Shown: positions 49,669-58,279 of the stretch, piece by piece
How the letters are laid out: the number at the start of each line of letters is the position of its first letter
Numbering within the stretch: position 1 is the first letter of the stretch
Origin: Aureibaculum luteum
GTDB taxonomy: Bacteria > Bacteroidota > Bacteroidia > Flavobacteriales > Flavobacteriaceae
DNA length: 64,000 bases
Direction: 5' to 3'
Assembly (NCBI RefSeq): GCF_003449015.1
Contig: NZ_QRGD01000001.1
Location: forward strand, 682,001-746,000
Notes under the pieces: model-generated
Database searches by the model: none
The model's input: only the letters and a program-made list of their open reading frames with translations
What the model was told of the DNA's origin: nothing
Translations under genes and position numbers: made by a program

Positions 49669-51258
49669 TTAATTATTTTTCTTTACTTCTATATCATTTA
49701 AAACCCAATCCAATTCAGGGTCTATCTTGTTTAATCTATCTTCTATGGTTGGTAGTATTTCTACATCTGGTTGTATTCCATATCCATCAGGATCCATTAC
49801 ATACGGTGCCTCAATTTGAGCGAGACCAATATTCATTTTTACTTTTGAGTTAGGCAATTCAATATATTTAAATAAACCAGCAACGGTTCCATTATAAGCA
49901 CCACCTGTTTCTTCGCCCACAAAAGTAGCTCTTTTATTGGCATGTAAATTTGTAGACAAGATAGAAGATGCAGAAAATGAAGCTCCATTAATCAACACAT
50001 ACATTTCTCCATTAAAATGTAAAGGATCTGGTTTTTTTAGGTTAGCACTAGAAAATGAGAAATAGGTTTTTCCTTCATTTTTTCCAGATTTAAACAAATT
50101 GTGTATGGCTACAAAAGGGGATAACAACACGGCTCCAATTTTTACAAATGAGGAACTGTTTTTTGATAACATTGAGGTTAAAAAAGGCTGCCGTGTTAAG
50201 ACCTCAGACTTTTCAATTAACTGGTATTCTTTATCTGTTAAATACGAATATAATTTATCAATTTCGTCAAGCCTACCGCCCGTATTATCTCTTAAATCTA
50301 AGATTAAATACTTCGTTTTTAACGAGTCTATTTTAGCAAAACTTTCTTTATAAAAATTTTTATAATTTCCGTTACCAAAGCTGCGTATTTTCATAAATGC
50401 AACACTACTATCCTTACCTATAAAATTTAAATTTCGAGTATATCTATTTCTATCTTTTTCAAAACCATAAATATAATCTCTATCCTTCTTTTGTTTCTGC
50501 TTCAGTTTTAAATCTTTCTTTTCTTGATCAGTTAGTTTCTTTGGTTTTTTCGATAGTGAATCTATTTCCTTTTTCCCTTTTACAGAATCTTTAGAAATTC
50601 TTCTAAACATTTTCGTAAAGACAGAATCTTCTTTTTTTAATGTGATTGAAAGGCTGTCTACAAACCCTTTATCTTTATAATAAAAACCAGAAAAGCGAGA
50701 GGCTATTATTCTATTCTGAAAGGTGTTGTTATAACCGTCTGATGAAAATAATTTTTTATATTTTTTAAAAAGTTTATAAATATCTTCTCCATTTATTTTG
50801 ACTGCCTTACTACCAACGATGGTAGAATCTAACCCCCTTGTATCTACAATCCACAAACTGTCATTTAAGTATTCAAAATCTAAAGCATAAAACTCAAACT
50901 TATTTTTATTTAACGCCTTTCTTTCTTTACTAGTGAACCGCTTTAATGGAGGACTAACCGTAATATGTCCTTGTCGAACTTCTGATACAACTGGAGCTAA
51001 TTTTTCATAAAATTGCTTACTTGTTAAAGGCGAAACAATGGTATTTTTTAAGCTATCAAATTTATAATCTAGTGTAGGTTTTGGTATATATTGATATAAC
51101 CGAGGATGTAGTTTTTGTAGTTTCTTATACGCCACATTTACATCTTTTTTTAAACTACGTGCAGAATGATTTACAGCAATTTCTTCGTTATAAGATTTAA
51201 CACTTACACAAGAAAATAGCAATAAAAAAACACAAAAATATAAAAGTAGTTTTTGCAT
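49669..51258 (-). CDS. S41-family peptidase lipoprotein
   Basis: The frame is open to 51333, but the lipoprotein signal MQKLLLYFCVFLLLFSC (Cys17) starts at 51258, so I chose that: 529 residues. The tail-specific protease domain is visible as VAFMKIRSFGNGNYKNFY, YLILDLRDNTGGRLDEID and INGASFSASSILSTNL (nucleophile Ser about residue 430), followed by ATFVGEETGGAYNGT. A lysine-rich insertion (KKEIDSLSKKPKKLTDQEKKDLKLKQKQKK) lies in the middle. Family members cut exported proteins near their C-termini. No PDZ domain is obvious. Confidence 0.85.
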   Translation of the reverse strand: MQKLLLYFCVFLLLFSCVSVKSYNEEIAVNHSARSLKKDVNVAYKKLQKLHPRLYQYIPKPTLDYKFDSLKNTIVSPLTSKQFYEKLAPVVSEVRQGHITVSPPLKRFTSKERKALNKNKFEFYALDFEYLNDSLWIVDTRGLDSTIVGSKAVKINGEDIYKLFKKYKKLFSSDGYNNTFQNRIIASRFSGFYYKDKGFVDSLSITLKKEDSVFTKMFRRISKDSVKGKKEIDSLSKKPKKLTDQEKKDLKLKQKQKKDRDYIYGFEKDRNRYTRNLNFIGKDSSVAFMKIRSFGNGNYKNFYKESFAKIDSLKTKYLILDLRDNTGGRLDEIDKLYSYLTDKEYQLIEKSEVLTRQPFLTSMLSKNSSSFVKIGAVLLSPFVAIHNLFKSGKNEGKTYFSFSSANLKKPDPLHFNGEMYVLINGASFSASSILSTNLHANKRATFVGEETGGAYNGTVAGLFKYIELPNSKVKMNIGLAQIEAPYVMDPDGYGIQPDVEILPTIEDRLNKIDPELDWVLNDIEVKKNN

Positions 51259-51330
51259 AAAAGATGGGTAAAGCACAAAAATAAAAGGAAATTTTATAAT
51301 GAACTGATTTATATTGGTACTTTTAAAGTC

Positions 51331-51338
51331 CAAAAATA
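51331..51338 (-). promoter_or_regulatory. Candidate -7 box for the S41 gene
   Basis: Reads TATTTTTG on the minus strand. A second identical box lies at 51276-51283, only 18 bp before the start; either may serve. No -33 box evident. Confidence 0.35.
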
Positions 51339-51344
51339 CTATTT

Positions 51345-53264
51345 ATGCCGCTAAAGCAAAACATATTAACACTTCTTTTCATTTTTGGAGGTTGCTTTGC
51401 CTTTGCACAACAAATGGAACTATCAACCATTATTGAAGCCGAAGCAAAAGCGGCAACTAAATTAATAAATTATAAAGCCAATATTAATACTGCAAACTAC
51501 GATGTTACGCATCATAGAATGGATTGGGTTATTGACCCTGCCATTGCTTTTATCAATGGTGATGTAACAACTACCTTTACTGCTCTAGAGAATTTAAGCA
51601 CTGTAACTTTTGATTTGGATGATAACATGTTGGTGTCAGCAGTTTCAGAAAATGAAACCTCTTTAGCCTTTTCTCAAAATGCAAATGATGAATTAATTAT
51701 TACTTTACCGCAAACATTATTACAAGGAGAATCTACAGCCATAAAAATTACATACAGTGGTAACCCACAAAGTTCAGGCTTTGGCTCTTTTGAACAAACT
51801 GAACATAATGGAACGCCTATCATTTGGACACTTTCTGAACCTTTTGGAGCAAAAGGTTGGTGGCCGTGTAAACAAGACCTCAACGATAAAATTGACAGTA
51901 TAGATGTGTATTTAAAAACACCAGAATTATACACTGCTGTCTCTAACGGATTAGAGCAAAGTCAGACCTTAAATGCGGGGCAAAAAACCACACATTTTAA
52001 ACATAAATATCCCATTCCGGCCTATTTAATTGCCATAGCGGTAACAAATTACAGCACGTATAATCACACCGTGGCTAATAACGGAAATCCGTTTGAGATT
52101 GTAAATTATGTATACCCTGAAAATTTAGCATCCGCCCAGAGCCAAACTCCAGTAACTGTTGAAATCATGAATTTATTTACGGAGTTGTTTGAGGAATACC
52201 CTTTTGCAGATGAAAAATATGGCCATGCTCAATTTGGATGGGGTGGCGGCATGGAGCATACCACCGTTTCTTTTATGGGTAGCTTTAACCGAGGATTAAT
52301 TGCTCATGAATTGGCACACCAGTGGTTTGGGAATAAAATAACCTGTGGTAGTTGGAAAGATATTTGGCTCAATGAAAGTTTTGCAACGTATTTAGCAGGA
52401 ATTACCATTGAAAATTTGGATGGTGAACCCAGTTTTAAAAGTTGGAGGACAAGCTCCGTAAATCAAATTACTTCTCAGCCCGATGGTTCTGTTTATTTAT
52501 CTGATATTGATACAACAAATGTCAGTAGAATATTCAATGGTCGGTTATCTTATACCAAAGGATCGATGGTTTTACATATGCTCAGAAAAAAATTAGGAGA
52601 CGTTGTTTTTTTTCAAGGAATGAAAAATTATTTAGCAGACCCCAACTTAGCATACAGTTATGCGAAAACTCCTGATTTTATAGCAAATATGGAAAATGCG
52701 AGTGGAGAAGATTTATCAGATTTTTTTGCAGATTGGATCTATGGAGAAGGTCATCCAAGTTACTCAGCAACATGGGTTCAACCTGAAAATGACGAAATAA
52801 AAATCACAATAAATCAAACGCAAAGTCATGCTTCTGTAAGTTATTTTGAAGCTTCAATTCCCGTTCGAATTACAGGAACCAACAACGAAATTTTAGACGT
52901 AGTTTTAAATAATACCACCGACGGTCAAGAATTTACAGAAACGGTAAGTTTTCAAGTAGCTCAAATTCAAATTGACCCAGATGTACATTTAATTTCAACA
53001 AATAATACTGCTGTTTTAGGAATTGATAATGAAATATCCTCGCAATTCAACGTTTTTCCCAACCCTGTAACGAACATACTTACAATAACCACGACAGGCC
53101 TTACGAGTATTGAAAATATTACCATCTACAATACATTAGGTCAGATGGAACGTGAGTTTACTACTTCAGAAAATATTGATGTTTCTACGTTAACAAATGG
53201 CTTGCATTTTATTAGAATAAAAACGGATAAAAACACCATCAACAAATCCTTTTTAAAGCAATAA
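51345..53264 (+). CDS. M1-family aminopeptidase with T9SS sorting domain
   Basis: A 639-residue exported metalloaminopeptidase. After a signal peptide (MPLKQNILTLLFIFGGCFAFAQ) comes an M1 N-terminal beta domain. The substrate-binding GGGMEHTT motif and the zinc site HELAHQWFGN with NESFAT (HExxH-x18-E, about residue 320) follow. The last 75 residues are a T9SS sorting domain (QFNVFPNPVTNILTITTTG, HFIRIKTDKNTINKSFLKQ), so the enzyme is expected at or beyond the cell surface. It removes N-terminal residues from peptides. The metallophosphoesterase gene follows after 4 bp. Confidence 0.95.
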   Translation: MPLKQNILTLLFIFGGCFAFAQQMELSTIIEAEAKAATKLINYKANINTANYDVTHHRMDWVIDPAIAFINGDVTTTFTALENLSTVTFDLDDNMLVSAVSENETSLAFSQNANDELIITLPQTLLQGESTAIKITYSGNPQSSGFGSFEQTEHNGTPIIWTLSEPFGAKGWWPCKQDLNDKIDSIDVYLKTPELYTAVSNGLEQSQTLNAGQKTTHFKHKYPIPAYLIAIAVTNYSTYNHTVANNGNPFEIVNYVYPENLASAQSQTPVTVEIMNLFTELFEEYPFADEKYGHAQFGWGGGMEHTTVSFMGSFNRGLIAHELAHQWFGNKITCGSWKDIWLNESFATYLAGITIENLDGEPSFKSWRTSSVNQITSQPDGSVYLSDIDTTNVSRIFNGRLSYTKGSMVLHMLRKKLGDVVFFQGMKNYLADPNLAYSYAKTPDFIANMENASGEDLSDFFADWIYGEGHPSYSATWVQPENDEIKITINQTQSHASVSYFEASIPVRITGTNNEILDVVLNNTTDGQEFTETVSFQVAQIQIDPDVHLISTNNTAVLGIDNEISSQFNVFPNPVTNILTITTTGLTSIENITIYNTLGQMEREFTTSENIDVSTLTNGLHFIRIKTDKNTINKSFLKQ

Positions 53265-53268
53265 TTAT

Positions 53269-54165
53269 ATGGGATTAATGCATTCTATTTTAGACAACGC
53301 TTTTAAAAACGCCAAACCTTTAACCATAAATAAAGATTCTAAAATTATACTTTTTAGTGATCTACATAAAGGGGACAATAGTTATGCCGATGATTTTTTG
53401 CATAATATGCTTATTTATCAGCATGCTATAAAAGAATACTATGACAATAATTTCACCTATATAGAATTAGGTGATGGAGTAGAACTCTGGGAAAATTATT
53501 CTTTTGAGCCTATTTACAAGGCCCATAAAAGTTCGTTTGAGTTATTAAAATTGTTTTATGATGATGATAGACTGTATATGCTTTGGGGAAATCACGATAT
53601 GATTTTTGGAGATCCGTTAACGGTAGAAAAAATGTTATATAAAATATTTCCGCCTAAAAACATCAAACAAAAAGAGCGTCTTTTTAATTTGGAATATCAC
53701 GAAAGTATGTTGTTACAAATTGAAAATACAGACAAAAAAATATTCTTAATCCATGGGCATCAAGCCGATTGGTTCAATTATAGGTTTTGGAAAGTGAGTC
53801 GTTTTTTTGTACGCTATTTATGGATGCCTTTACAGAAATGGTTTAACGTAAAAGACCCTACGAGTCCTGCAAAAAACAACACTACACTCAACAGAATTGA
53901 GAAAAAATTAAAAAACTGGATGTTGAAAAATGACAATCAAATGGTGATTGCCGGTCATACACATAGACCGCGTTTTCCAGATCCGGGACTCTTACCCTAT
54001 TTTAATGATGGTAGTTGTGTACATCCAAATTCTATTATTGGACTTGAAATTGAAAATTTAGAAATTACCATGGTAAAATGGCATTTTGAAAAAGATGAGG
54101 ATGGGCAAAATAATATTGTAAAAACGGTATTAGCTGGACCACAAAAATTGGAATTGTATTTGTAA
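53269..54165 (+). CDS. Metallophosphoesterase
   Basis: A 298-residue calcineurin-type phosphoesterase. The metal ligands are visible in ILFSDLHKGD (about residues 27-36), YIELGDGVELWE, LWGNHDMIFGDP, FLIHGHQADWF and VIAGHTHRPRFP (about 224-235). Substrates in the family range from nucleotides to lipid A precursors; the amino acid pattern is closer to UDP-2,3-diacylglucosamine-like forms but this is not certain. It is 4 bp after the M1 peptidase, likely one transcript. Confidence 0.85.
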   Translation: MGLMHSILDNAFKNAKPLTINKDSKIILFSDLHKGDNSYADDFLHNMLIYQHAIKEYYDNNFTYIELGDGVELWENYSFEPIYKAHKSSFELLKLFYDDDRLYMLWGNHDMIFGDPLTVEKMLYKIFPPKNIKQKERLFNLEYHESMLLQIENTDKKIFLIHGHQADWFNYRFWKVSRFFVRYLWMPLQKWFNVKDPTSPAKNNTTLNRIEKKLKNWMLKNDNQMVIAGHTHRPRFPDPGLLPYFNDGSCVHPNSIIGLEIENLEITMVKWHFEKDEDGQNNIVKTVLAGPQKLELYL

Positions 54166-54234
54166 AAACGAATAGTTACCCAACGAATTTTCATAATACT
54201 TTTTTTACTGCCAACTGAAAACTGCTACTGCTAA

Positions 54235-55008
54235 CTAAAGTCCTCTCTCCGCTTGAATTTGCTCGTATGCTTTTTGTATTTGTCTAAACTTTTCTTCAGC
54301 ACCTTTTTGATGAGCTTCACCCAAGTGTCTTAACTTATCTGGATGGTGTTTTTTAGCCATTTTACGATAGGCTTTTTTAACCTCATCATTGGTAGCTGTT
54401 TTCGTTATTTCTAAAATCTTATAGGCAGTAACACTACTATACGATGTTGAGGATGAAGACGAAGATGAAGAACCATAAAACATTGCTTTAATAGATTCAA
54501 AATCGCGACTGCTAATATATAAATAGGTTGAAATACGTTTTATAGCATCAATTTCTGATTGACTAACAGAACCATCTGATTGAGCAATACCAAACAAAAA
54601 ATGTAATAATTGCAATCGCGAAGCATGGGTCATATGTTCCCTGATTTGCATACATACTTGCCGTGTAGGAATAGTACCTTTCTTTCTTATTTCATTAAAT
54701 AATTTAAAGGAATTATTCGCACGCTCTTTACCATACATTCTAACAAAGTTATCACGTACATAATCCATTTCTTTTTTGCTCGATCTACCATCTGCTTTAA
54801 TCACTACAGCAGCAAGTACCAACAAACTAATTTCAAAGTCACCACCAGCCGTTTTTGTTGAATTTCTAGAGCCTTGACCCAGCGTATTCATATCCCCTTC
54901 AGTAAATCCATCTACTAAACTACCAACAATAAAACCTAAAATACCACCTATAGGTCCTCCTACAGACCAACCTAAGGTAGCACCTATCCATTTTGAAAAA
55001 TTCGACAT
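54235..55008 (-). CDS. TerB/DnaJ (DjlA-like) co-chaperone
   Basis: A 257-residue protein with an N-terminal Gly-rich membrane-binding segment (WIGATLGWSVGGPIGGILGFIVG, residues 6-28), a TerB-like acidic helical domain (VLAAVVIKADGRSSKKEMDYVRDNFV, about residues 65-90, and IAQSDGSVSQSEIDAI) and a C-terminal J domain. The J domain shows YKILEITKTATNDEVKKAYRKMAKKHHPDKLRHL with HPD (about residues 226-228). It probably stimulates Hsp70 at the membrane. The serine-rich linker SSSSSSSTSYSS precedes the J domain. Confidence 0.9.
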   Translation of the reverse strand: MSNFSKWIGATLGWSVGGPIGGILGFIVGSLVDGFTEGDMNTLGQGSRNSTKTAGGDFEISLLVLAAVVIKADGRSSKKEMDYVRDNFVRMYGKERANNSFKLFNEIRKKGTIPTRQVCMQIREHMTHASRLQLLHFLFGIAQSDGSVSQSEIDAIKRISTYLYISSRDFESIKAMFYGSSSSSSSSTSYSSVTAYKILEITKTATNDEVKKAYRKMAKKHHPDKLRHLGEAHQKGAEEKFRQIQKAYEQIQAERGL

Positions 55009-55030
55009 AAAAAATAATCAATTAAGGGGT

Positions 55031-55038
55031 CAAAGATA
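55031..55038 (-). promoter_or_regulatory. Candidate -7 box for the DnaJ/TerB gene
   Basis: Reads TATCTTTG on the minus strand, 22 bp before its start codon. A mirror box for the + strand gene lies 31 bp away, so the two divergent promoters overlap. Confidence 0.4.
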
Positions 55039-55069
55039 CATTTATCTTAGAACTATTCTTAATAATGAT

Positions 55070-55077
55070 TATCTTTG
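55070..55077 (+). promoter_or_regulatory. Candidate -7 box for brxA
   Basis: TATCTTTG (TAnnTTTG) 26 bp before the chosen ATG at 55104. Confidence 0.4.
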
Positions 55078-55103
55078 CCATTCAATTTAAAAAAGAAAAG
55101 AAT

Positions 55104-55514
55104 ATGTATCCAGAAGAAATAGTAAAACCAATGCGTCAACAATTAGTAGATGCTGGTTTTCAAGAATTAAAATCTGCAGACCAAGTTGACGCTATATTAA
55201 GTGAAAAAGGTACCACTTTAGTAATGGTAAATTCAGTGTGTGGTTGTGCAGCAGGTACTGCAAGACCAGGAGCTATTTTATCAACTACAAGTGATAAAAA
55301 ACCAGATCATTTTACAACTGTTTTTGCAGGAAATGATGTTGAAGCAGTGAATAAAGCGAGAGAACATATGATTCCGTTCCCTCCATCTTCACCTGCAATT
55401 GCATTATTTAAGGATGGTGAATTGGTGCACATGTTAGAACGTCATCATATTGAAGGTAGAACTGCTGAAATGATTGCAGAAAATTTAGCAGGAGCTTATC
55501 AAGAGTTTTGTTAA
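55104..55514 (+). CDS. brxA: Bacilliredoxin, BrxA/BrxB family
   Basis: The frame begins at 55065, but the ATG at 55104 ([19 protein letters not shown]) agrees with the family N-terminus and lies after the -7 box, so I chose it: 136 residues. [15 protein letters not shown] holds the CGC redox site (Cys about residues 53 and 55). [33 protein letters not shown] and [11 protein letters not shown] are typical. BrxA removes bacillithiol or similar low-molecular thiols from oxidised proteins. A strong terminator follows. Confidence 0.9.
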   Translation: MYPEEIVKPMRQQLVDAGFQELKSADQVDAILSEKGTTLVMVNSVCGCAAGTARPGAILSTTSDKKPDHFTTVFAGNDVEAVNKAREHMIPFPPSSPAIALFKDGELVHMLERHHIEGRTAEMIAENLAGAYQEFC

Positions 55515-55528
55515 ACCTTACAATTTAA

Positions 55529-55582
55529 CCTTCTTCATTCTTTTTACTTAAGTTTTAGTAAAAAGAATGAAGAAGGATTTTT
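55529..55582 (+). terminator. Strong intrinsic terminator
   Basis: A perfect 20-bp inverted repeat (55529-55548 and 55557-55576) with an 8-nt loop and a following ATTTTTATT tail lies 15 bp after brxA. The plsC start is 15 bp beyond the hairpin. Confidence 0.85.
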
Positions 55583-55591
55583 ATTAAAAAC

Positions 55592-56329
55592 ATGAGAAAA
55601 TTATTAGCCTATCCTTTATCTGTTATTTATTACCTGTGTTTTGGATTAACACTGTTAATATTTCATCCTATTTTATGGATTAGCAATAACGTATTTGGCT
55701 ACAACGCTTTAAAGAAAAGTGTTGATCTGTTTAACTTTTTCTTATTGCGATGTTTAAATATTTTAGGTACTCGTTTTACGTTTACCAATCCAAATGATAT
55801 AGAAATTAACCAACCCTTGATTATTGTTTCCAATCATCAAAGCATGTACGATATATCACCTATAATTTGGTATATGCGTAAACATCATCCTAAATTTATT
55901 AGCAAGGCCGAATTAGGCAAAGGCATACCGAGTATTTCTTATAATTTACGCCATGGAGGTTCTGCATTAATAGAAAGAAAAAATCCGAGACAAGCCATTA
56001 CTGCCATAAAGGAATTTTCAGTTTCTGTTATAAAAAATAATTGGGCTGCTGTAATTTTTCCAGAAGGCACAAGAAGTAAAAATGGGGTGCCTAAAGATTT
56101 TCAAAAAAGAGGATTGTTAACTTTATTTAAAGAAATACCTGAAGCTACTGTTGTTCCAATTTCTATAAATAATTCTTGGAAAACAGTACGTTACGGAAAA
56201 TTTCCAATGGGCATAGGCACGCACATAACCATTACAGTACACAAACCAGTAAAAATTGCTACCTTTACGGATAAGGAGCTCTTAATAAATGAAGTTGAAA
56301 CCACCATAAAAAATGGTGTTCATCCATAA
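55592..56329 (+). CDS. plsC: 1-acyl-sn-glycerol-3-phosphate acyltransferase (PlsC type)
   Basis: A 245-residue membrane-bound acyltransferase. Two N-terminal hydrophobic segments (LSVIYYLCFGLTLLIFHPILW) precede the NHQSMYD motif (H-x4-D, about residues 81-86), the KAELGKGIP and IERKNPRQAI segments and FPEGTRSKNG (about residues 153-162). It esterifies lysophosphatidic acid with an acyl chain in phospholipid synthesis. The desaturase gene starts 9 bp after it, so the two probably work on the same acyl pool. Confidence 0.9.
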   Translation: MRKLLAYPLSVIYYLCFGLTLLIFHPILWISNNVFGYNALKKSVDLFNFFLLRCLNILGTRFTFTNPNDIEINQPLIIVSNHQSMYDISPIIWYMRKHHPKFISKAELGKGIPSISYNLRHGGSALIERKNPRQAITAIKEFSVSVIKNNWAAVIFPEGTRSKNGVPKDFQKRGLLTLFKEIPEATVVPISINNSWKTVRYGKFPMGIGTHITITVHKPVKIATFTDKELLINEVETTIKNGVHP

Positions 56330-56338
56330 AATATATAT

Positions 56339-57325
56339 ATGTCGTTAAAAAATAAAAGATTAGAAGTAATGCGATTTTTGGAAAAAGATGTTGATGCATT
56401 GATTCAAAAATATTTAATCCCAATAGATAAAATTTGGCAGCCTTCCGATTTCTTACCTAATTCTGAAGGTGATAATTTTTTTAATGAGGTTACTGAAATA
56501 CGTGAACTAGCAAAAGAATTACCTTACGATTTTTGGGTTGTTTTAGTTGGTGATATGATTACTGAAGAAGCACTACCTACTTACGAGTCTTGGTTAATGG
56601 ATGTTGAAGGTGTAGATCAAGTTGACACCAACCCTTGGGGAAAATGGGTGCGTCAATGGACAGGTGAAGAGAATAGACATGGAGATGTGCTGAACAAATA
56701 CCTGTACCTTTCTGGAAGGGTAAATATGAAAGAAATTGAAATTACCACACAACATTTAATTACTGATGGTTTTGATATAGGCACAGACCGTGACCCTTAT
56801 AAAAACTTTGTGTACACCAGTTTTCAAGAATTGGCAACCTATGTATCTCATAACAGAGTAGCCAAATTGGCAAAAGAAAAAGGCAATAAACAATTGGCCA
56901 AAATGTGTCGTATTATTTCTGGTGACGAAATGCGTCATCACAATGCGTATTCTGAATTTGTAGAGCGTATTTTTAAAGTTGATCCTAGCCAAATGATGTT
57001 GGCATTTCAATATATGATGAAGCAAAAAATTGTTATGCCTGCACAATTTTTAAGAGAATCTGGAGACAAAATTGGTACTGCTTTTGAAGAATTTTCAAAT
57101 ACGGCACAACGAATAGGTGTTTACACTTCTTTAGATTATGTTGACATTCTAGACAAACTTGTAAAACGTTGGGAAATTGATAAGATTACTGACCTTTCAG
57201 ATGAAGCTGAAAAAGCAAGGGACTATTTAATTAACTTACCTGCAAGAATGTTACGCCTAGCGGAACGTATGAAAATTCCTGAAAATTCTTTTCAATTTAA
57301 ATGGGTAGAACCAGCGACCAAATAG
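56339..57325 (+). CDS. Acyl-ACP desaturase (soluble diiron type)
   Basis: The 328-residue protein has the diiron motifs EENRHGD (about residues 108-114) and DEMRHHNAY (about 196-204), and EEALPTYE near 77, typical of the stearoyl-ACP desaturase family. ELATYVSHNRVAKLA is a further conserved stretch. It introduces a double bond into an acyl chain held on ACP, setting membrane fluidity. It follows plsC by 9 bp and precedes an HD-domain gene by 9 bp. Confidence 0.9.
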   Translation: MSLKNKRLEVMRFLEKDVDALIQKYLIPIDKIWQPSDFLPNSEGDNFFNEVTEIRELAKELPYDFWVVLVGDMITEEALPTYESWLMDVEGVDQVDTNPWGKWVRQWTGEENRHGDVLNKYLYLSGRVNMKEIEITTQHLITDGFDIGTDRDPYKNFVYTSFQELATYVSHNRVAKLAKEKGNKQLAKMCRIISGDEMRHHNAYSEFVERIFKVDPSQMMLAFQYMMKQKIVMPAQFLRESGDKIGTAFEEFSNTAQRIGVYTSLDYVDILDKLVKRWEIDKITDLSDEAEKARDYLINLPARMLRLAERMKIPENSFQFKWVEPATK

Positions 57326-57334
57326 ATTCAATAT

Positions 57335-57994
57335 ATGGATCAAAATCAAATCATCTCTAAGACCATTGACTTTGTAAAAGACAAATTAATTGGGGCAGAA
57401 GGAGGCCATGATTGGTTTCATATTGAAAGGGTATATAACAATGCCCAATTGATTTCTAAAACAGAGAATGCTGACAGTTTTATTGTTGCTCTTGGTGCGT
57501 TATTGCATGATATTGCTGATGCTAAATTTCACGATGGTGATGAAACTATTGGTCCAAAAGTAGCACGTGAATTTTTATTTCAACAAAATATTGATAGCAC
57601 AATAATTGAGAATGTTATTAAAATTATTGAGAATATTTCTTACAAATCATCGCTTTCTAAAAGCCAAAATAGATTTACATCAATAGAACTTGACATTGTA
57701 CAAGATGCAGATAGACTAGATGCTATTGGAGCTATTGGTATTGCACGTTGTTTTAATTATGGAGGTTTTAAAAACAGGGAAATATACAACCCTGATATTG
57801 CCCCGAATTTAAACATGACCAAAGAAGAATACAAAAACTCAACAGCACCAACTATTAATCATTTTTATGAAAAATTGTTGTTGTTAAAAGACAAAATGAA
57901 TACCAAGTCTGGTAAAAAAATAGCTAAAAAAAGACATGTTTATATGCTGAAATACTTAGACCAATTCGATGCAGAATGGAATGGCGAAAAGTAA
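57335..57994 (+). CDS. HD-domain phosphohydrolase
   Basis: A 219-residue HD-superfamily protein. GGHDWFHIERVYNNAQLI (about residues 23-40) gives the first metal His, GALLHDIADAKFHDGD (about 52-67) is the HD signature, and IVQDADRLDAIGAIGIARCFNYGG (about 125-148) is the final Asp. Such proteins hydrolyse phosphate from nucleotides or related molecules; the exact substrate is unknown. Part of the plsC-desaturase-HD operon, and convergent with the emfourin gene (3 bp apart). Confidence 0.85.
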   Translation: MDQNQIISKTIDFVKDKLIGAEGGHDWFHIERVYNNAQLISKTENADSFIVALGALLHDIADAKFHDGDETIGPKVAREFLFQQNIDSTIIENVIKIIENISYKSSLSKSQNRFTSIELDIVQDADRLDAIGAIGIARCFNYGGFKNREIYNPDIAPNLNMTKEEYKNSTAPTINHFYEKLLLLKDKMNTKSGKKIAKKRHVYMLKYLDQFDAEWNGEK

Positions 57995-57997
57995 ATT

Positions 57998-58279
57998 TTA
58001 CGTTGTGCTTTTCTCAATTTCATCAACCAAATTCACAATTTCTTGAGGGATTGTACTTTCATTAAACGTTGCTCCATAAATTTTACCATCAATATTTAAT
58101 TTTACGTCATACACAAAAGCATCCGTAAGATTTTTATTTTCATTGACTAAATTTGGGTTATTCAATACCTTTTTTAAGTTTTCTTTTTGTTGAATATCAA
58201 TATCTAATTTGCCTTCATATTCTCTTTGAATATTTGCAAAACCGCCACTTATATGAATATTATAGAACATACTAAACAA
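57998..58279 (-). CDS. Emfourin-like protealysin inhibitor
   Basis: A 93-residue protein without a signal peptide. ISGGFANIQREYEGKLDI (residues 9-26) followed by DAFVYDVKLNIDGKIYGATFNESTIPQEIVNLVDEI fits emfourin (M4IN), the small protein inhibitor encoded beside M4 protealysin-like proteases. It overlaps the M4 peptidase gene by 8 bp on the same strand, as expected for a co-translated enzyme-inhibitor pair. Confidence 0.8.
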   Translation of the reverse strand: MFSMFYNIHISGGFANIQREYEGKLDIDIQQKENLKKVLNNPNLVNENKNLTDAFVYDVKLNIDGKIYGATFNESTIPQEIVNLVDEIEKSTT

